64,000 nucleotides of DNA from positions 37,659,617 to 37,723,616 of the forward strand of contig OZ007582.1 in assembly GCA_963931925.1 (NCBI GenBank). Reading direction: 5' to 3'. Positions 46,535 through 58,976 of this stretch are shown in pieces (position 1 is the first letter of the stretch; every line of letters begins with the position of its first letter). The stretch comes from Onchidella celtica. Taxonomy: Eukaryota > Mollusca > Gastropoda > Systellommatophora > Onchidiidae. The notes beneath the pieces are model-generated. The model searched no databases. It was not told the origin of the DNA and worked only from the letters and a program-made list of their open reading frames with translations. The position numbers and the translations under genes are program-made.

Positions 46535-48562
46535 ATTACAAAATACATGTATAAGATCCAGATAAGATGTTAAAAGTTTTACAGCTTGCGGTGTGAATAC
46601 GGTAAGATTGTTGACAGACCAACCATTAAACATCTATTTATAGCAAGAAACGGTTTTAATACAAATGCAACAGCTGCAGATACAACAATTACATAATTGA
46701 ACTAGCTGCAGATATGGAATGGCGGTACTGTCAGTCATCTGAAAATCACTGGCTTGAAATGTAAAGCACTCAAAGACTTCATCAGAGTATAGAACACAGT
46801 TATAATTTCTTCTGCAAGTGGTGGGGATTCATGTTTCACCTAGAAATTATTTGGATCTCTTGCTTGAAAATTCCAATAAAACCAAATGATTCATGGCAGA
46901 GCAAAAACTTCAATCTACTTCCTTATGCGTGTTTAACTATGTTCCATCTGCGAACTTGTCACCCACTTTCACTGAAATGTAAAGGTAACCGTGAAAATGA
47001 TTTGCCACGAGCAAAATCATATTCACCAGACCTCATTCACACTGATGAAAAAAAAATACTGAAAAACCATGACATACACTTTGCAGTTCTGGAAAGAACC
47101 AGTTAATACCCTACAACCCACATCATCCCCCCCCCCCCCTCCCCCGTTTGGAATATTTCATTACTGTAAGTAAGAAAGTCTGGCCATGTGATGCATTCGG
47201 AAGTCCCCTCATAGCAATTAATTAATAATTAATAGAAACTTGACACAACAAATTTTAAGATAATAGATCAAATAGTTTTAATGAACCTGGTGTGCTCTTG
47301 TGACAAACACCTATCTTGCCAGTATAAGTACATGCGTGTTGTATGCAAGCTTCAAAGATCCCATACAAAAACTGAACTGCCCTACAGTTTGTTTTGGATT
47401 TATAATTCAAAGATTTTACAAGCTTGTTGTACATCTGAAGCACACCACATGATACTTGAAAATCCCAGAGTTGGCACAGGAATGAAAAACATAAATTCAG
47501 CATAATAAAAACATCTGGAACATCGTAAATCTTTAAAGTATCCCACTTTACAATCCAGAATGAACCGTGGGTAACAAGACACAATAATGGAGGAAACTCA
47601 CACGAGAGATCTGTTCATTATAAAAATAAAAATGAAAAATTTCATCTTTTGTCATTAATGTTTGTTTTTTTACATCAAATTTTCCATACTGATATAATGT
47701 ATGAAACGAAAGAGGGCTATGAATCTGGCTCGACTGTAATTTCACTATATCTTGTACTGATAAAGGAAAATCTCTTAACCCTCAGGCTGTGAGAGATGTC
47801 GAAATATGGCATCACTTTCCAAGCATTTACTCTGCATGGGCATATCAATACGGCAAGATCAAGCTGACTGCGGTGCGTGCAAAGCGTATTTTCATGTGTC
47901 AGGTCACTGTCCTCTTTGAGATGTAACCACCGTCTAATTGCTTACTGTATCTCTTACAAATCAAAGGCATTGTGACAAGGACATGTTAACCAGTGAACCA
48001 CTGGTCGGACTTACAAAGACTAGAGCTATCAAAGGCTCTCCCCACACTATCAAAAGGTGTAACATCGACATGCGAAACTGTTGCCCAACAAATTAGCAAT
48101 ATCATCTCATTTTCTCACAAGCTGACCATCATCTGAGAACCAATCAGAAACAAGCTCTGAAATGACCTTTGCCTCAAATGCCCACACTGGTTCATTAGTA
48201 ATAGTTATACATGTCAATCTGGATGAAACTGGCTTGTTTAGGGCTGGGGGGGGCGTGCGTGGCTAGTTATTATGCTTCGTTCTCACAAAAATTACAGCTG
48301 TCAGTTTGGTATTGTAAGACAGATCATTGGTTAGAGACTTACAGACAAAGATTTTGCCGGTTAATTCATTATCAAGTGTGATACGGCACAGCAGCAAATG
48401 TTTTCACCCCAATTAAATACAAACCAAACCACATGGACAGCGGTAGTGTTGTCATCGCACATCCGCAAGGGTCAGTGGCACCCAGAAATATTCCCCATGA
48501 GTAAGGTCACTGACTGGAAAGCGGGCTTTACGGGTAGCGCGCGGGGTGTTTGTGTAAGATCG
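46535..48562. other. No gene recognised upstream of the first coding exon
   Basis: AT-rich, probably the 5' intron of the zinc-finger gene. TTAACCCTCAGGC at about 47776 looks like one end of a TTAA-type element, but I found no partner end. A 109-codon incidental minus-strand frame (47255-47584) has no motif. Confidence 0.45.
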
Positions 48563-49419
48563 AAGTGTTTATCCGTGGATACTTTTGGATAAAATTTCCC
48601 CTAGGATTTTTTTTATCTGTCAACATAAATTCTGTTTGCGAGTCATCTCCCCTGATTCTGATCCTTTCTCCGCCCTCCTCCCTTGTTACATACATCCCGA
48701 CACGATCAACGTTCGTATTGGGCGAGTGTTGATAACGATATATGAAATTGGAGAGGCTTGGAATTTTATTGATTTAATGGATACATGGCATGCGAAGGTT
48801 CAGGTCTAATCCGTTGATATGGGTTTCTTGGTTTCGTCATGCGTATTTAGTAAGACTTTCCTCACAATTACTCGGGTTTCTTGGTAGCGTAATTGTTAGT
48901 ATCTCTGCCCGTTTGTCAAGTGGCCGCGGTTCGATTCTCAGCACGGCAGGTTTTTTTTTTTTTATAAGTCTTTTTATCAGGCATCAATCTTTTTTTTTTT
49001 AATCCAATAACAATAAGGGAAGAAATCCAGTTTTGTTGGGTTTTTTTTGTATCTACACCTGTCAATCGGGGACAGTGGTTCGATTCCTAGCCGGGTAGAT
49101 TAAAGTTTTTTTTTATCCAGTAATCAATCTGTTTGGTATTTATTTTGTAATCCAACAACATTAGGAATAAATCCAGTTTGCTCAAGTGTGTTTGTTGTTG
49201 TTGTTTGTCATTAGTCAACAGCAATATCCGCGAATAAACCCAAGCTTTATCCGCCGATACCATTGGCGGCCCAAGATCTGCCGATAGTGTTGCCGGATAA
49301 ACCCAAGTAGGCTATCCGCCGATTAAATTGACAGATAAAGCTGGGCAGTATCGGCCGATAATGTTCACAGATAAAGCTGGGCAGTATCCGTCAATAATGT
49401 TGACGGATAAGATGAGCCA
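48563..49419 (+). mobile_element. TTATCCG-rich element with tRNA-like core, copy 2
   Basis: Homologous to 5800-6540 in inverse orientation: TTTCCCCTAGGATTTTTTTTATC, GAGTCATCTCCCCTGATTC and TTGGAGAGGC are shared on one side and the TTATCCGCCGAT-rich terminal region on the other. It is longer because of a partial second tRNA-like piece at 49052-49102 (B box GGTTCGATTCC). Terminal phrases are AAGTGTTTATCCG on the left and GACGGATAAGATG on the right. Confidence 0.65.
48876..48950 (+). repeat. tRNA-Asp-like core of copy 2
   Basis: The A box is TAGCGTAATTG, an exact consensus match; the B box is GGTTCGATTCT. Spacing matches tRNA. The anticodon arm (CTGCCCGTTTGTC) is diverged, and the acceptor stem does not close. 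A degenerate tRNA copy. Confidence 0.6.
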
Positions 49420-50313
49420 ATAAGAATGGATGTTTTCTTCTTAAATTTTGATGTCAAACAATGAAACATTCATATATTCTATTTCTAGATCTAGATCTGC
49501 TTTTAGACTTATATCTTGGGGTATGTAAAATTATAATTAATTTACTTCTTTTTCTTGTCTACTTATAAAATTTCAAGCCTGTCATAAATTGTGCTTGCTC
49601 CAAAACGAATCAAAAGTTCTGCTGCTAACTCCAAAATTGAAAGTATGAAAAAGAATTTGACCTAGACTAGTCTAGATCTAATTTTTTTAATGAATTTTCT
49701 CTATCTCACTCTCAGTAGCCTATCTGTCTAGATCTAGAGTCTAGCCCTAGGTCTATCAATTATTTTTAATGGTTTGCCTTATAAGTAAAGACCAGTTAAA
49801 CTTACAGGAATGCTAGCTTTTTGTATATAGATCTAGATCTAGGCCTAATATACCACTTTAACTTTAAGTGATTGAGTCAGCAGTGAAGAGTGACGAAGAA
49901 TGACTGGGTAGTGGGAGTGGAACCCTAGACTGCTAGAGGTTGGAAAACTGAGAATATTCAACCTAACCTAGTCTAGGTTAGATCGAGTAAGTTACTAGAC
50001 GGAACCAGATCCAACATCATTACGTCATAACGAACTAAAGTAAAAACATCTTCATACTCACGTTCACCCTACCGAATAAGTCAGATTCAGTCGAAAACTG
50101 TGTCAAATATGCCGAAACGTACCACACGAATGATGATGAATTTCGCAGCGATGAATCATTATCAATAAAAATAGACTAGAATCTAACTAGAGTAATAAAG
50201 ACTCGCCTAGATTTTAAACTTCGTTTCGATTTCAGAGACGCAATAATAAAACGCCACTCTTACAGATGTCCTGGGATATTTGTAAACATGAATTTCAAAT
50301 GACTTTATTTACC

Positions 50314-50470
50314 AGAGATCCATCTTTTTTAGACCCATATCACTATATAAGCAGGATGAGATGCATCTTTTCGCACTACGACTCCGTTTTATCCCCCTTT
50401 CGCCTCCATTGATTATGGCGTACCAGGCGTACTTCCACTTCCGTTCTACTTGACAACACACAAGAACACA
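50314..50470 (-). promoter_or_regulatory. Candidate promoter and 5' exon of the zinc-finger gene
   Basis: On the minus strand GCCATTTTG (YY1-like) and ACGGAAGTGG (ETS-like) lie about 25 bp apart near 50430-50475, as in many housekeeping promoters. Downstream, GATCTCTG|GTAAATAAAG (50314) would serve as a donor for a non-coding first exon. The position upstream of the first coding exon fits. No transcript evidence is available from sequence alone. Confidence 0.35.
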
Positions 50471-50479
50471 AAATGGCAG

Positions 50480-53106
50480 AAAGGGGAATTCCCTAAACCA
50501 AGCGAGACAACAACTTTAATAACTGCTGTACCCAGACTTGTTCTCGCAATCATTTCTTTCCCTCTCATTTCCCTCTATATCAAATGATCGGGCTGTGTTC
50601 ATGTAGTGTTCTTTTCAACAAAATGATGGACTTCATTCAATAAATTCGGTAAAAAAAAAACATCAGCGCGTTCTCTCTTTCTTTAACTATATTATCATAT
50701 ATATATGTGTATAGTTTGAAAAAACAAAGTACTGCAAAATACATAATTTCACATGCCCGTTTAAATTTGGCCACAGAACATAAACATATAGGGTACCTGT
50801 AATTAACGTAAATAAAAACGACGCCAAGCAGCCACTTTTTCCATAACTGCCCAGCGCTGAACCAGGAAAAATTATATATACTTGATAGACATGCCAACAA
50901 TCTAGAAAGTAAAACCTGAATACCAGTTTAAATATTGATGAATGGCCTAAACATCGAAATCGTTTACCTGTATCATGTTATACATCAGTCGCAAAGCTGC
51001 TTCAATTCATGAGTTCCGCTAAACGAAATAATTAAACATTCAGCGGCTGAATTTTGGCCCATTGCGACTGTTGTAATAATATTACCACCTGGGACAGTCC
51101 ACCTCCATAACTATAACGTACGGTGCGTTTTACCCCGTGATGATCGACAACTGGGGCCGAGTTTATGACAGTTTAAACCGGTGCTGTAAATTACTGCAAT
51201 GGGCTAAACCTCTACTATCTTCCACCCCCTCCCCCTTAAAATAAAAGTTATTTGGGGGATTGTGATGTTTAATGTTACGGTGTTTTTTTGTTTTTTTGTT
51301 GTTGTTGTTGTCTTTGTTTTAAGAAATCCGTGCTCAATCATTTGTTAGAGAAAGAACCGAATTTGACATTTCACATGACATGGTGGAGAGAGAGAGGAAA
51401 GAAAATACTCGACAGTCTTTTGAAAAAGAATATACCATACACAATCACTTAAAAATCTACGAGAACAACAGCAACAACAAAACTGATCCCAGGGAAATTC
51501 TGTTGTCGGTGACGTAATGTTATTACATTATATAATGTATATAAAGGTCACTGGCTATAAGGTCACTGCCCTGATCCTTAATTTAGCATAATTACTGGAT
51601 TTATGACATGATATTTTGTGTAAAATTTTACAATGAATTTTTTTCGCATTCGACCTAAAAATAAAAATAAAGAAATAAAAAAAAACAAAAAAAAAACATA
51701 CAATTATACTGATATGGGCTACATCTGGTCAAAATTTCTTTGATCGATAAAAGCGTCATAAATGGAAATAAAAATGAACGAATATTTGGACGACTTTTAC
51801 ACGTCAACACCCTGGAGATGATTTTCAGTAACAAAAAGTATAAAAGGTGAAAATTCTAAGTTTTCCATAAATTTAACAGAAGAGATGCTGCAACGTCGTA
51901 AAATTTCTCTGTTATGAAAACATAGATAAAGAATGTATCTTCTACAGGAAAAAACCAATAGTGTCATACATCTCAAGCAAATTTGAAAGAAGAACAAATA
52001 CAGAAAAAAAAGATGCAACAGCTAGACTGCATTGTCATCTCATCATTCCTTTCCTCTTTCGTTCGTCCTCCTCCCTCTCAATTTCTCTGACTCACCTCTG
52101 TTTTCTGTCTCCATTCCTTCCCCTCTCCCCCTTCTAATTCATTTACCTCTGTACCATCACAGAAAGCTGATTGAAAATGAACCGAGCATATAACAGAATA
52201 CCCTCGGTTGTCAACATTCTAAAAATAGCCCTGGTAAATTCTGTGCTTGCTAAAATTAATAGGTGATGTACTACTTTAACTGGCTTACCCGGATGGAAAT
52301 CCCGGCTGTTCACGGCAAGTCAGCCGTATGTTGCGGTATTCATGTGTCAACGTAACCATACACAGACCCATATTTATCATACTTTCGCCGGGAGGACGCA
52401 GGCGTACAAGGAGGTGTGTCAAGGTGGCAGACAGGGCATCCTTTATCAACGACAATGTCCTCTTTCGTAAACATCTGTGTTGCCTTTTTTTGACCGATAT
52501 AGATACAATTTTAATATATCGCTACAGAACTGCGTTGCAAAATTTCGGTTCAGGTTTCTATTGACAGATATAAATAGAATGTAAGCTAGCATCATTTCGG
52601 TGTGTTTCATTCTTAACGAAATGTAAATGGTTTTAGTTACACCAAAGAACCTAGAAACGACCCGCCAAAATCTAGTCTTTGGTTACACTGCGCGGATCTC
52701 GATTTAGGTCATATTTACTTTGCTTTACTGGCGTGTGAAAGGAATGATTTTAATTATAGTTAGGTAGGGACCAGTTTAATCAATTAAAAAAAAAAATGTC
52801 ATTGCTTCCCTAACCTGTTCTTGTTTCGCTCACCATTTGCTTCATGTAAAAAGGTTAAATATAGAAGAACTGAAACTAGCGGGAGAGGGAGAAATGAGAT
52901 TTTCTGAGAAAAAGAAACCGGCGTCAAACAATATTGTGTTTCGGTCCTTGACTTCCTTACACCCTGCGTACCCGGACCCAGATCGAAATCTCATTGATTT
53001 GTGTGTACTGATAAGAAGTACTCCTACCTGGAGTGGGTAGCCTACAGACGGACGTACCCTTCAGGCTAGAGCTCCTGCCTCATATATAACGACAGTTCTA
53101 ACGTGT
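50480..53106. other. No gene recognised
   Basis: AT-rich. A possible small inverted-repeat element lies at 51052-51210 (TTTTGGCCCATTGC against GCAATGGGCTAAA). Nothing coding is supported. Confidence 0.45.
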
Positions 53107-53312
53107 TTTGACAAAACGCCCTTTTCCTGAAAATGCTGTTTCGAGAAAGTTGCGATTTAGTTTTGCGGTCTCTAAATTTAAATGTAGCAAAAAAAAAATG
53201 CAATTTTTATGGACTAAAGTGGCACGTTATGATGTCTTTTAACTTTGTGTAAAGTTCTATTTGAATTGGTGCTGAATTAATTAAACTGTGATGAAAAAGG
53301 CGTTTTGTCGAA
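53107..53312. mobile_element. Short TIR element (TTGACAAAACGCC ends)
   Basis: Left TTGACAAAACGCCCTTTTCC and right GAAAAAGGCGTTTTGTCGAA are inverted repeats of about 20 bp with a few mismatches. The 206-bp element has an AT-rich, non-coding core. Confidence 0.65.
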
Positions 53313-53398
53313 TCAATGCTCAACTTATACACTGTGTTTCGCTGGGCCTGTCAGGAAACCGCGCAAGCGCAAAGGATATAAATTTAACAGGATAGTAC

Positions 53399-53625
53399 AC
53401 CACCACCACCACCACCAGCAACAACAACGACAGCAACATCAACAACAACAATACCACCAACATCATCAACAAAAAATAATAACATCATTAACAACAAGAA
53501 CAGAAACAGCAACAACTGCAACAACAGCAACAACCGCAACAACAGTAGCAACACAACATCAACAACAACAACAAATCATCATCATCAACAACAACAATAA
53601 CAACAACAACAACAACAACAACGAA
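53399..53625. repeat. CAA/CAC/CAG imperfect trinucleotide tract
   Basis: About 225 bp of CAN trinucleotides, ending in a purer ACA run. The His/Gln/Asn-rich translation is a by-product of the repeat. Confidence 0.95.
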
Positions 53626-53804
53626 TTTGTATGTAGTAAAACATTTTAATTTAGCAACCAATAATTAGTAATTGTTTACGATGTGGCATTTACCTGACGA
53701 TTCTAAATCAATTTCATAATTTCCCAAATGTTTGGATATATAAGGTAGTCTATGTGTTGTCACTGTCCAGTCAGCAAAATCCATGTCAATCCGAACCTTA
53801 GGAC

Positions 53805-53830
53805 TGACGTCATATTTGCATATAAATAGG
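53805..53830 (+). promoter_or_regulatory. CRE-octamer-TATA cluster
   Basis: Within about 25 bp the plus strand has TGACGTCA (CRE), ATTTGCAT (octamer complement) and TATAAATAG (TATA box). The order suits a plus-strand promoter starting near 53850, but no coding exon follows before the repeat at 54030. The arrangement could be chance. Confidence 0.3.
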
Positions 53831-54029
53831 AATGACATCATTTCTACGTAGATCTGCTGCTGAAGACATCGCGTTGTCGTCGGTTTGATGTAGGACCCTC
53901 CCTCTTCCCCCCTTCCCCCGGTAAACCTACCTACCTTACGGGAATCCTGTACAAATTTAGGTTGGATTGACACAAGGCTACTGGCTGGGTAGAGGGTTAA
54001 GTACAAACTTAATTATTTGTCGGGGCAGT

Positions 54030-54280
54030 CGTCCCCTCAGAATGACATGGTCTCCCTTTTGAGAAATTGATGATTGAAGTTTCCTGTGCTCGTAGCTTTT
54101 AGAGATAGGCCCCTACACACTTTCTTTTTAGTAATACTTACAAGTTACATACCGAATCTGCTTGATACTTTGACACACAATGGAGACGGCCTGCAGAAAT
54201 GGTGTGTAGTGTGTAACTCAGTTCAGGCAACAACAACAAAAAAAAAAGTGGAGAAAGAACCTTGTCATTTTACGGGGATG
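54030..54280. mobile_element. CGTCCCCTTAGAATG-family TIR element, copy 2
   Basis: The left end is CGTCCCCTCAGAATGACA and the right end is CATTTTACGGGGATG. CAGT repeats directly outside both ends. It shares GATACTTTGACACACAATGG and AACCTTGTCATT with copy 1 at 3190-3420, in the same orientation. Confidence 0.7.
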
Positions 54281-54381
54281 CAGTGACTAGAGTAAGCAGT
54301 TTCTGCAGGAGTTTGTGTATCTTATCAAAATGTTGCTATGGTGGTAGATAGATTTGGTGTTTTCCTACGGCTGAACGCATT

Positions 54382-54496
54382 CTTCTTTCTTTCTTTCGAC
54401 TTTTTGACCTTTGTTCTTTCTTTCTTTCGTTCTTTCTTTCTTTCTTTTTTTTTCGTTCTTTCTTCTTCCCTTCCGCCCTTTCTTTCTTTTTCGTTC
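54382..54496. repeat. TTTC-rich microsatellite
   Basis: Imperfect CTTT tetranucleotide repeats with interruptions by CG-containing units. Confidence 0.9.
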
Positions 54497-54515
54497 ATGA
54501 TCTTTTGTGTGGTCC

Positions 54516-54700
54516 CTTTGATAAGATAAGATAAAAATCACGCTATTATCCCATGGGGGAAATTCTCTTTCACAGAACGTTTAAGAGCACATATTATTCA
54601 TAATTATGGTACACATATCTTACGCATCATTAGATAAACATATCATAACTCAATAACTCAACCACAAGCATACATGAAATGACATGGAAACTGGTAGGGA
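54516..54700 (-). mobile_element. Possible LINE 3'-end remnant
   Basis: On the minus strand AATTTCCCCCATGGGATAATAGC is followed by ATTTTTATCTTATCTTATC, which resembles CR1-type 3' ends with short tandem tails. The CR1-like copy at 57024 has a similar ATATC-rich tail. Short and uncertain. Confidence 0.35.
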
Positions 54701-54798
54701 ATAGTCGTGTAATATGGCACACATCTAGCTATAATGGCTTGTTGAGGCGATCTGTGGAGGGCAAAAACGATCTTCTGTATCTTTCTCTACTTTCTTTC

Positions 54799-55064
54799 AT
54801 CGCGGGTATAGATCTAGAGCAAATTGTTGTATCTCCAGTGATATGAATAATGGGAGCTTACTCGGAAATACCACAATATTGGTGTCAATGATCGCGTTTT
54901 TAAGGGAGATACAAAAATACTGCTTCTCTGTAACTTGGAACTGGTTAAAGATAGCGGAATAATGGAAAAAATTGCAAGAAGCAGTTTGTCGTTATTACAG
55001 TATTGCCATTATGAACCCCAATTCATATCACTGGAGATGCAACAATTTTGCTCTATACCCGCGT
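54799..55064. mobile_element. Foldback MITE (ATCGCGGGTATAGA arms), copy 2
   Basis: The inverse-orientation homologue of 23412-23680, with arms ATCGCGGGTATAGATCTAGAG and CTCTATACCCGCG. Shared interior phrases include AGTAAGCTCCCATTATTCAT (complemented) and AACTTGGAACTGGTTAAAGA. No coding content. Confidence 0.75.
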
Positions 55065-55170
55065 CATGTGAATTATTTTGTTGCACTTGGATGATCTAGA
55101 AATTTGATGAAACAGGATGGTGGCTGTCATTTAAAATGGATATGATATGAATTTCTTTACACAAGTATTT

Positions 55171-55432
55171 GGGGACGAGACGGTCTAGAGGCAAGGTGCT
55201 CGTCTCTCAGTCGGTGCAAGCATGTTGGAATTTTTTCGGAGGAAAATTCCTGTTCCTTGTCCAATGGTAGGTAAGATCGAGCACCTAGTCTTCTTGGATA
55301 AGGACGAAAAAACTTGGAAGGCCCTTGTGCACGTTGCACACGTTAAAGATATATTGGCACTTGAAAATCAAGAAGAGCAGGCTGAACAAGGCCACTGCCC
55401 GGGCAAAATTGTGAGAAATTAATCCCTACCAC
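55171..55432 (+). mobile_element. tRNA-derived SINE, copy 4
   Basis: It starts GGGGACGAGACGGTCTAGAGG with an A box (CGGTCTAGAGG). The B-box segment is deleted between CTCGTCTCTCAG and TCGGTGCAAGC. The body follows the family as far as GCCACTGCCCGGGCAAAATT; the distal C-run and tail are absent. Confidence 0.8.
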
Positions 55433-55744
55433 AAAAACACACAGAAACAAGAACAAGAGAAATAAAAACAAGAAACGTGAGGTGTAAATGCCAAGGGCAG
55501 CGAAACTTCCTACAATAAAGAGCTACACACATTACACAAGTATCTAAGTATACATTGTCAAAATTGAAAAATGCCGTATCTGTCACGTTGCATGTTTTCT
55601 TGATAAAAGCCTAGCGCAATGGGACCCCGAATTTGACATGCGTTGTGTTGTGGTGCAATTTTCCTGTCTAGAACGAGTGCGTGTTACCCTGGCGCCCATG
55701 ACGTCAGTGGCAAGATTAGATTATTATGGGAAACGTTTTAGATT

Positions 55745-55761
55745 AGAGAGAGAGAGAGAGG

Positions 55762-55843
<82 letters not shown>
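55745..55843. repeat. AG dinucleotide microsatellite 1
   Basis: About 99 bp of nearly pure AG with two interruptions near its start. Confidence 0.97.
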
Positions 55844-55845
<2 letters not shown>

Positions 55846-56416
55846 AGGTTTATCCCAGGCATAGAAATAAAAATGATTACATTGAAGATGGGGAAACACC
55901 TTTCAAGTCTCCTGTAAAAATTTAGCCCTTTGTACTTCCGCGTTTTCCCTAATCCTAGGACTAGAGATAAGCCGTATGAGTGGAAAAGAACGGGACCTTA
56001 GTTCTTGTTTGCTCTATCGCCATTTTCTGGAAAAACTACAGACAGTTTCAGTATGTAGAAGAAGCAAAACAAAATGTGCACTTTGACATCTGTTATATAT
56101 TTCAGTAACTAGCAACCTTTGGCATGACTAACTGACCAAACTATACACTCTTCACGGCTTAAATTTGGCAGGAAGGTGGCAATTGAGATAAGGACGATGG
56201 TGGCTATAATTAAAAATTGTTTACTTCAAAAATACATTAAAAAAAAAACTAACAATGTTTATTGCTATGTAACATTTTGTATTTTTGCATGTTTGTTTCG
56301 TAATATATAGTACCGTGCATGTCATAAAAAGTAATCGTATAGAGCGTTCAGTTTGGTGTGTAGTGTTCTGGTGCGCATGAGTTCTGAAGCAAGACTGTAG
56401 TTTATTACTTTTATTA

Positions 56417-56423
<7 letters not shown>

Positions 56424-56503
<80 letters not shown>

Positions 56504-56510
56504 GGGGGGG
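56424..56510. repeat. AG microsatellite 2 plus G-run
   Basis: About 72 bp of pure AG followed by a run of about 12 G. Confidence 0.97.
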
Positions 56511-56560
56511 TGGAGCACATGATTGTTTATTCCGGAGCAATGCCCGGTAGGTCATCTAGT

Positions 56561-56830
56561 CTTACTATAATTGAGCTAGAGGGTGAACCTGTAAGCAGCT
56601 AAAACTTCGCGTCGGCTTCATCAAAAATTATGGAACTTGGTGTACTGCATCAATTTTTGACGAAGAGTTACGTGGGCACATTCATTTTGAACAAAAATCA
56701 GACTTTGTTATTATTTATATTAAAAAATTTTTGAGCCGCAAAAACAGACGGGTTGTCATCGGATAGAACCGAAAAGTGTGACCGGAAATTATGTCCTTGA
56801 CCTCTCTTTTCACATTGATGGTGGAAAATT
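56561..56830. repeat. Diverged dispersed repeat, also at 61117-61360
   Basis: Shared phrases in the same order are TACTATAATTGAGCTAGAGGGTGAAC against TACTGTAATAGAGCTAGCGAGTGAAC (each quoted as adjoining short pieces), AAAAATTATG, GTGGGCA/GTGGGTTCA and GTGACCGGAAAT/GTGACCGGGAAAT. Non-coding; unclassified. Confidence 0.45.
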
Positions 56831-57135
56831 AAGGTTATTATATCTATGTATTTCTACATGAAATTGTGATGTAACAGTGAATGCTATTAGTCATTACATC
56901 GAATCCAAATGCCGTTTTTAATGTAGCCTAGATCTGGAAATACTTTTGGTCTTGGTACTTGGAAAATTTGCAAAATTTATTTTGCGCGGGTCGGCTAGTT
57001 TGTTCAAAATCCGTTGTGGCACTTGATAAGATATGATATGATATAGTATTTCGGGCTTTGTAGGCTTATTAGCCTTTTGTCCGATCTTTTGATCATCGCT
57101 AGTTTAGTCTTCAATAACTTTGTGGTCTCCCCTAT

Positions 57136-57870
57136 CTACACTTTATACAAGTACTTGCGATTGCTCCAGTAAATGTCTAGTCTATTTTTGAAGCTGTTGA
57201 CAGATGGGGCACTGACAATATTGGCTGGCAGATTGTTCCAGGTGTCTGTTACCCTAACCGTAAAGAAATGTTGTCTTATTCCAGAGTTCACTCTTGTCTT
57301 TTTCAGTTTATATGTGTGACCCCTGGTTCTAGTGTCTGTGTCCAATACAAGTAATGGTTCAACGTCATACAGTTTGTGTGTGAACTTGTAGACTTCTATC
57401 ATGTCACCTCTGTCTCTTCTGTACTGCATGCTCGGGAGACAGAGCTTTTCTGGTCTCTTCTCATAGCTTAATTCGGCCATACCTGGTACTAGCTTGGTGG
57501 CTCGTCTCAAAACGTTCTCAATCAGGTTTTTATCTTTCTGGTATCTGGGTGACCATGCGACATTAGCAAACTCAAGATGTGGTCTGACCAGTGCAGTAAA
57601 CAGCAGTTTAAGGCTCTCGCCCTGAAGATACTGGTAAGACCGCCTTATTAGTCCCAGTATTCTGTTCGCTTTTGCCACTTGTGACTCGATGTGCTTGCTG
57701 AATTTTAGCTCCACATCCACCAACACCCCCAGGTCTCTTTCAGCATTCGATGTTATCAATCTCATTCTGTCCTCCGACTGCTGTACTCCCATTGTGTATT
57801 CCTGCGCTGGGTTGCTCCTTCCCAGGTGTACGACCTTGCACTTCTCTGCATTAAAATAACTGCCACTTGT
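57136..57870 (-). pseudogene. CR1-like reverse transcriptase, C-terminal segment
   Basis: It continues after the frameshift with FNAEKCKVVHLG, ERDLGVLVD, ILGLIRRSYQYL, LFTALVRPHLEFANVAWSP and, near the end, VTDTWNNLPANIVSAPSVNS followed by FKNRLD. These are the usual thumb and C-terminal motifs of CR1-type ORFs. Intact to the natural stop. Confidence 0.85.
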
Positions 57871-58976
57871 TGGCCCAGTCCACCAACCTGTCAATGTCTT
57901 CTTGTAATTTTAGTCTCTCCAACTCCGTCACTGCTCTCGATGATACTTTGGTATCGTCTGCGTACATCTGACACCAAGACTTGAGTGCTTCTGGTAGATC
58001 GTTGATGAAGATCACAAACAAAAGAGGACCCAAAACACTCCCCTGGGGGACTCCACTTGTTACATCTGACCACTCGGAGTAAGATCCACCCCCATATACT
58101 CTTTGCCGTCTTCCAGTAAGGAAATCAGTGATCCATTTATGTACTTTTGACTTGATACCATATGTGTCTATCTTTTTCAGCAATCGCCGATGTGGGACAG
58201 AATCAAAAGCCTTCGCAAAATCGAGATACACAATATCCACAGGTTTTCCTTCATCCATTACTTTCGTCCACTTGTCAAAAACTTCCAACAGATTCGTCAC
58301 GCATGATCTTCCCGGAATGAAACCGTGTTGGCAGGACGACAGGAGTTTATTTTGGTTCATATGCTCCATGATTTCATCTCTTATTATTGACTCCATCACC
58401 TTACATAGAACACTGGTAAGGCTGACTGGTCGGTAGTTGCCAGGATTTGATTTATCTCCTTTTTTGAACAGGGGGGTGACATTAGCATCTTTCCATACAT
58501 CTGGAACCTTTCCTTCTTCAAGAGACTTCTTAAAAATCTCTGCGAGTGGTTCATCAATCACATCCGCAAGTTCTTTTAGAACGCGTGAGTGCAGTCTATC
58601 TGGTCCAGGTGATTTTGACGGATTCAGCTGTTTTAGTTTTCCATGTATTACCTCCTTTTTGAAAACAATGTCTCTAAGTTCTGTATTCATTTCCTTATTC
58701 TCACAATTGGGTATATTTTGAAGGTTTTCTTGTGTAAACACACTACAAAAGAATCTGTTCAAAATGTTTGCTTTGTCATCATTTTCAGTGGCTGTAGACC
58801 CTTCTTCATCCACCAAGTCAGCAACTCCATCCTTTGTTTTTATTTTACTATTGGCGTAGGCATAGAATGCTTTTGGATTATGCTGGGCCTCTTTGGCTAC
58901 ATTTCTTTCATAAGTTTTAACTGCATCTCTACATGCTGTACTTGCTGTTTCACAGTTCCGATTTATTCGAACTCCT
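57851..58976 (-). pseudogene. CR1-like reverse transcriptase, N-terminal segment
   Basis: It encodes a linker (NPKAFYAYANSKIKTK) and the RT palm: SPGPDRLHSRVLKEL, VTPLFKKGDKSNPGNYRPVS, QHGFIPGRSC, VYLDFAKAFDSVPH, SGVPQGSVLGPLLFVIFIND and MYADDTKV (catalytic YADD). Order and motifs are those of CR1/Jockey-group LINEs. The frame ends at WANKWQLF where a small indel has shifted it. Confidence 0.85.

Noticed and set aside
53305-53649. His/Gln/Asn-rich open frame
   Set aside because: A product of the CAN trinucleotide tract.
53665-54006. 113-codon minus-strand frame with a donor-like CGTCAG|GTAAATG near 53695
   Set aside because: Considered as an N-terminal exon of the adaptor gene, but it shows no SKICH-like motif, and there is no way to link it to 46273 without transcripts.
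55638-55925. Glu/Arg-repeat open frame
   Set aside because: It is the translation of an AG dinucleotide microsatellite.
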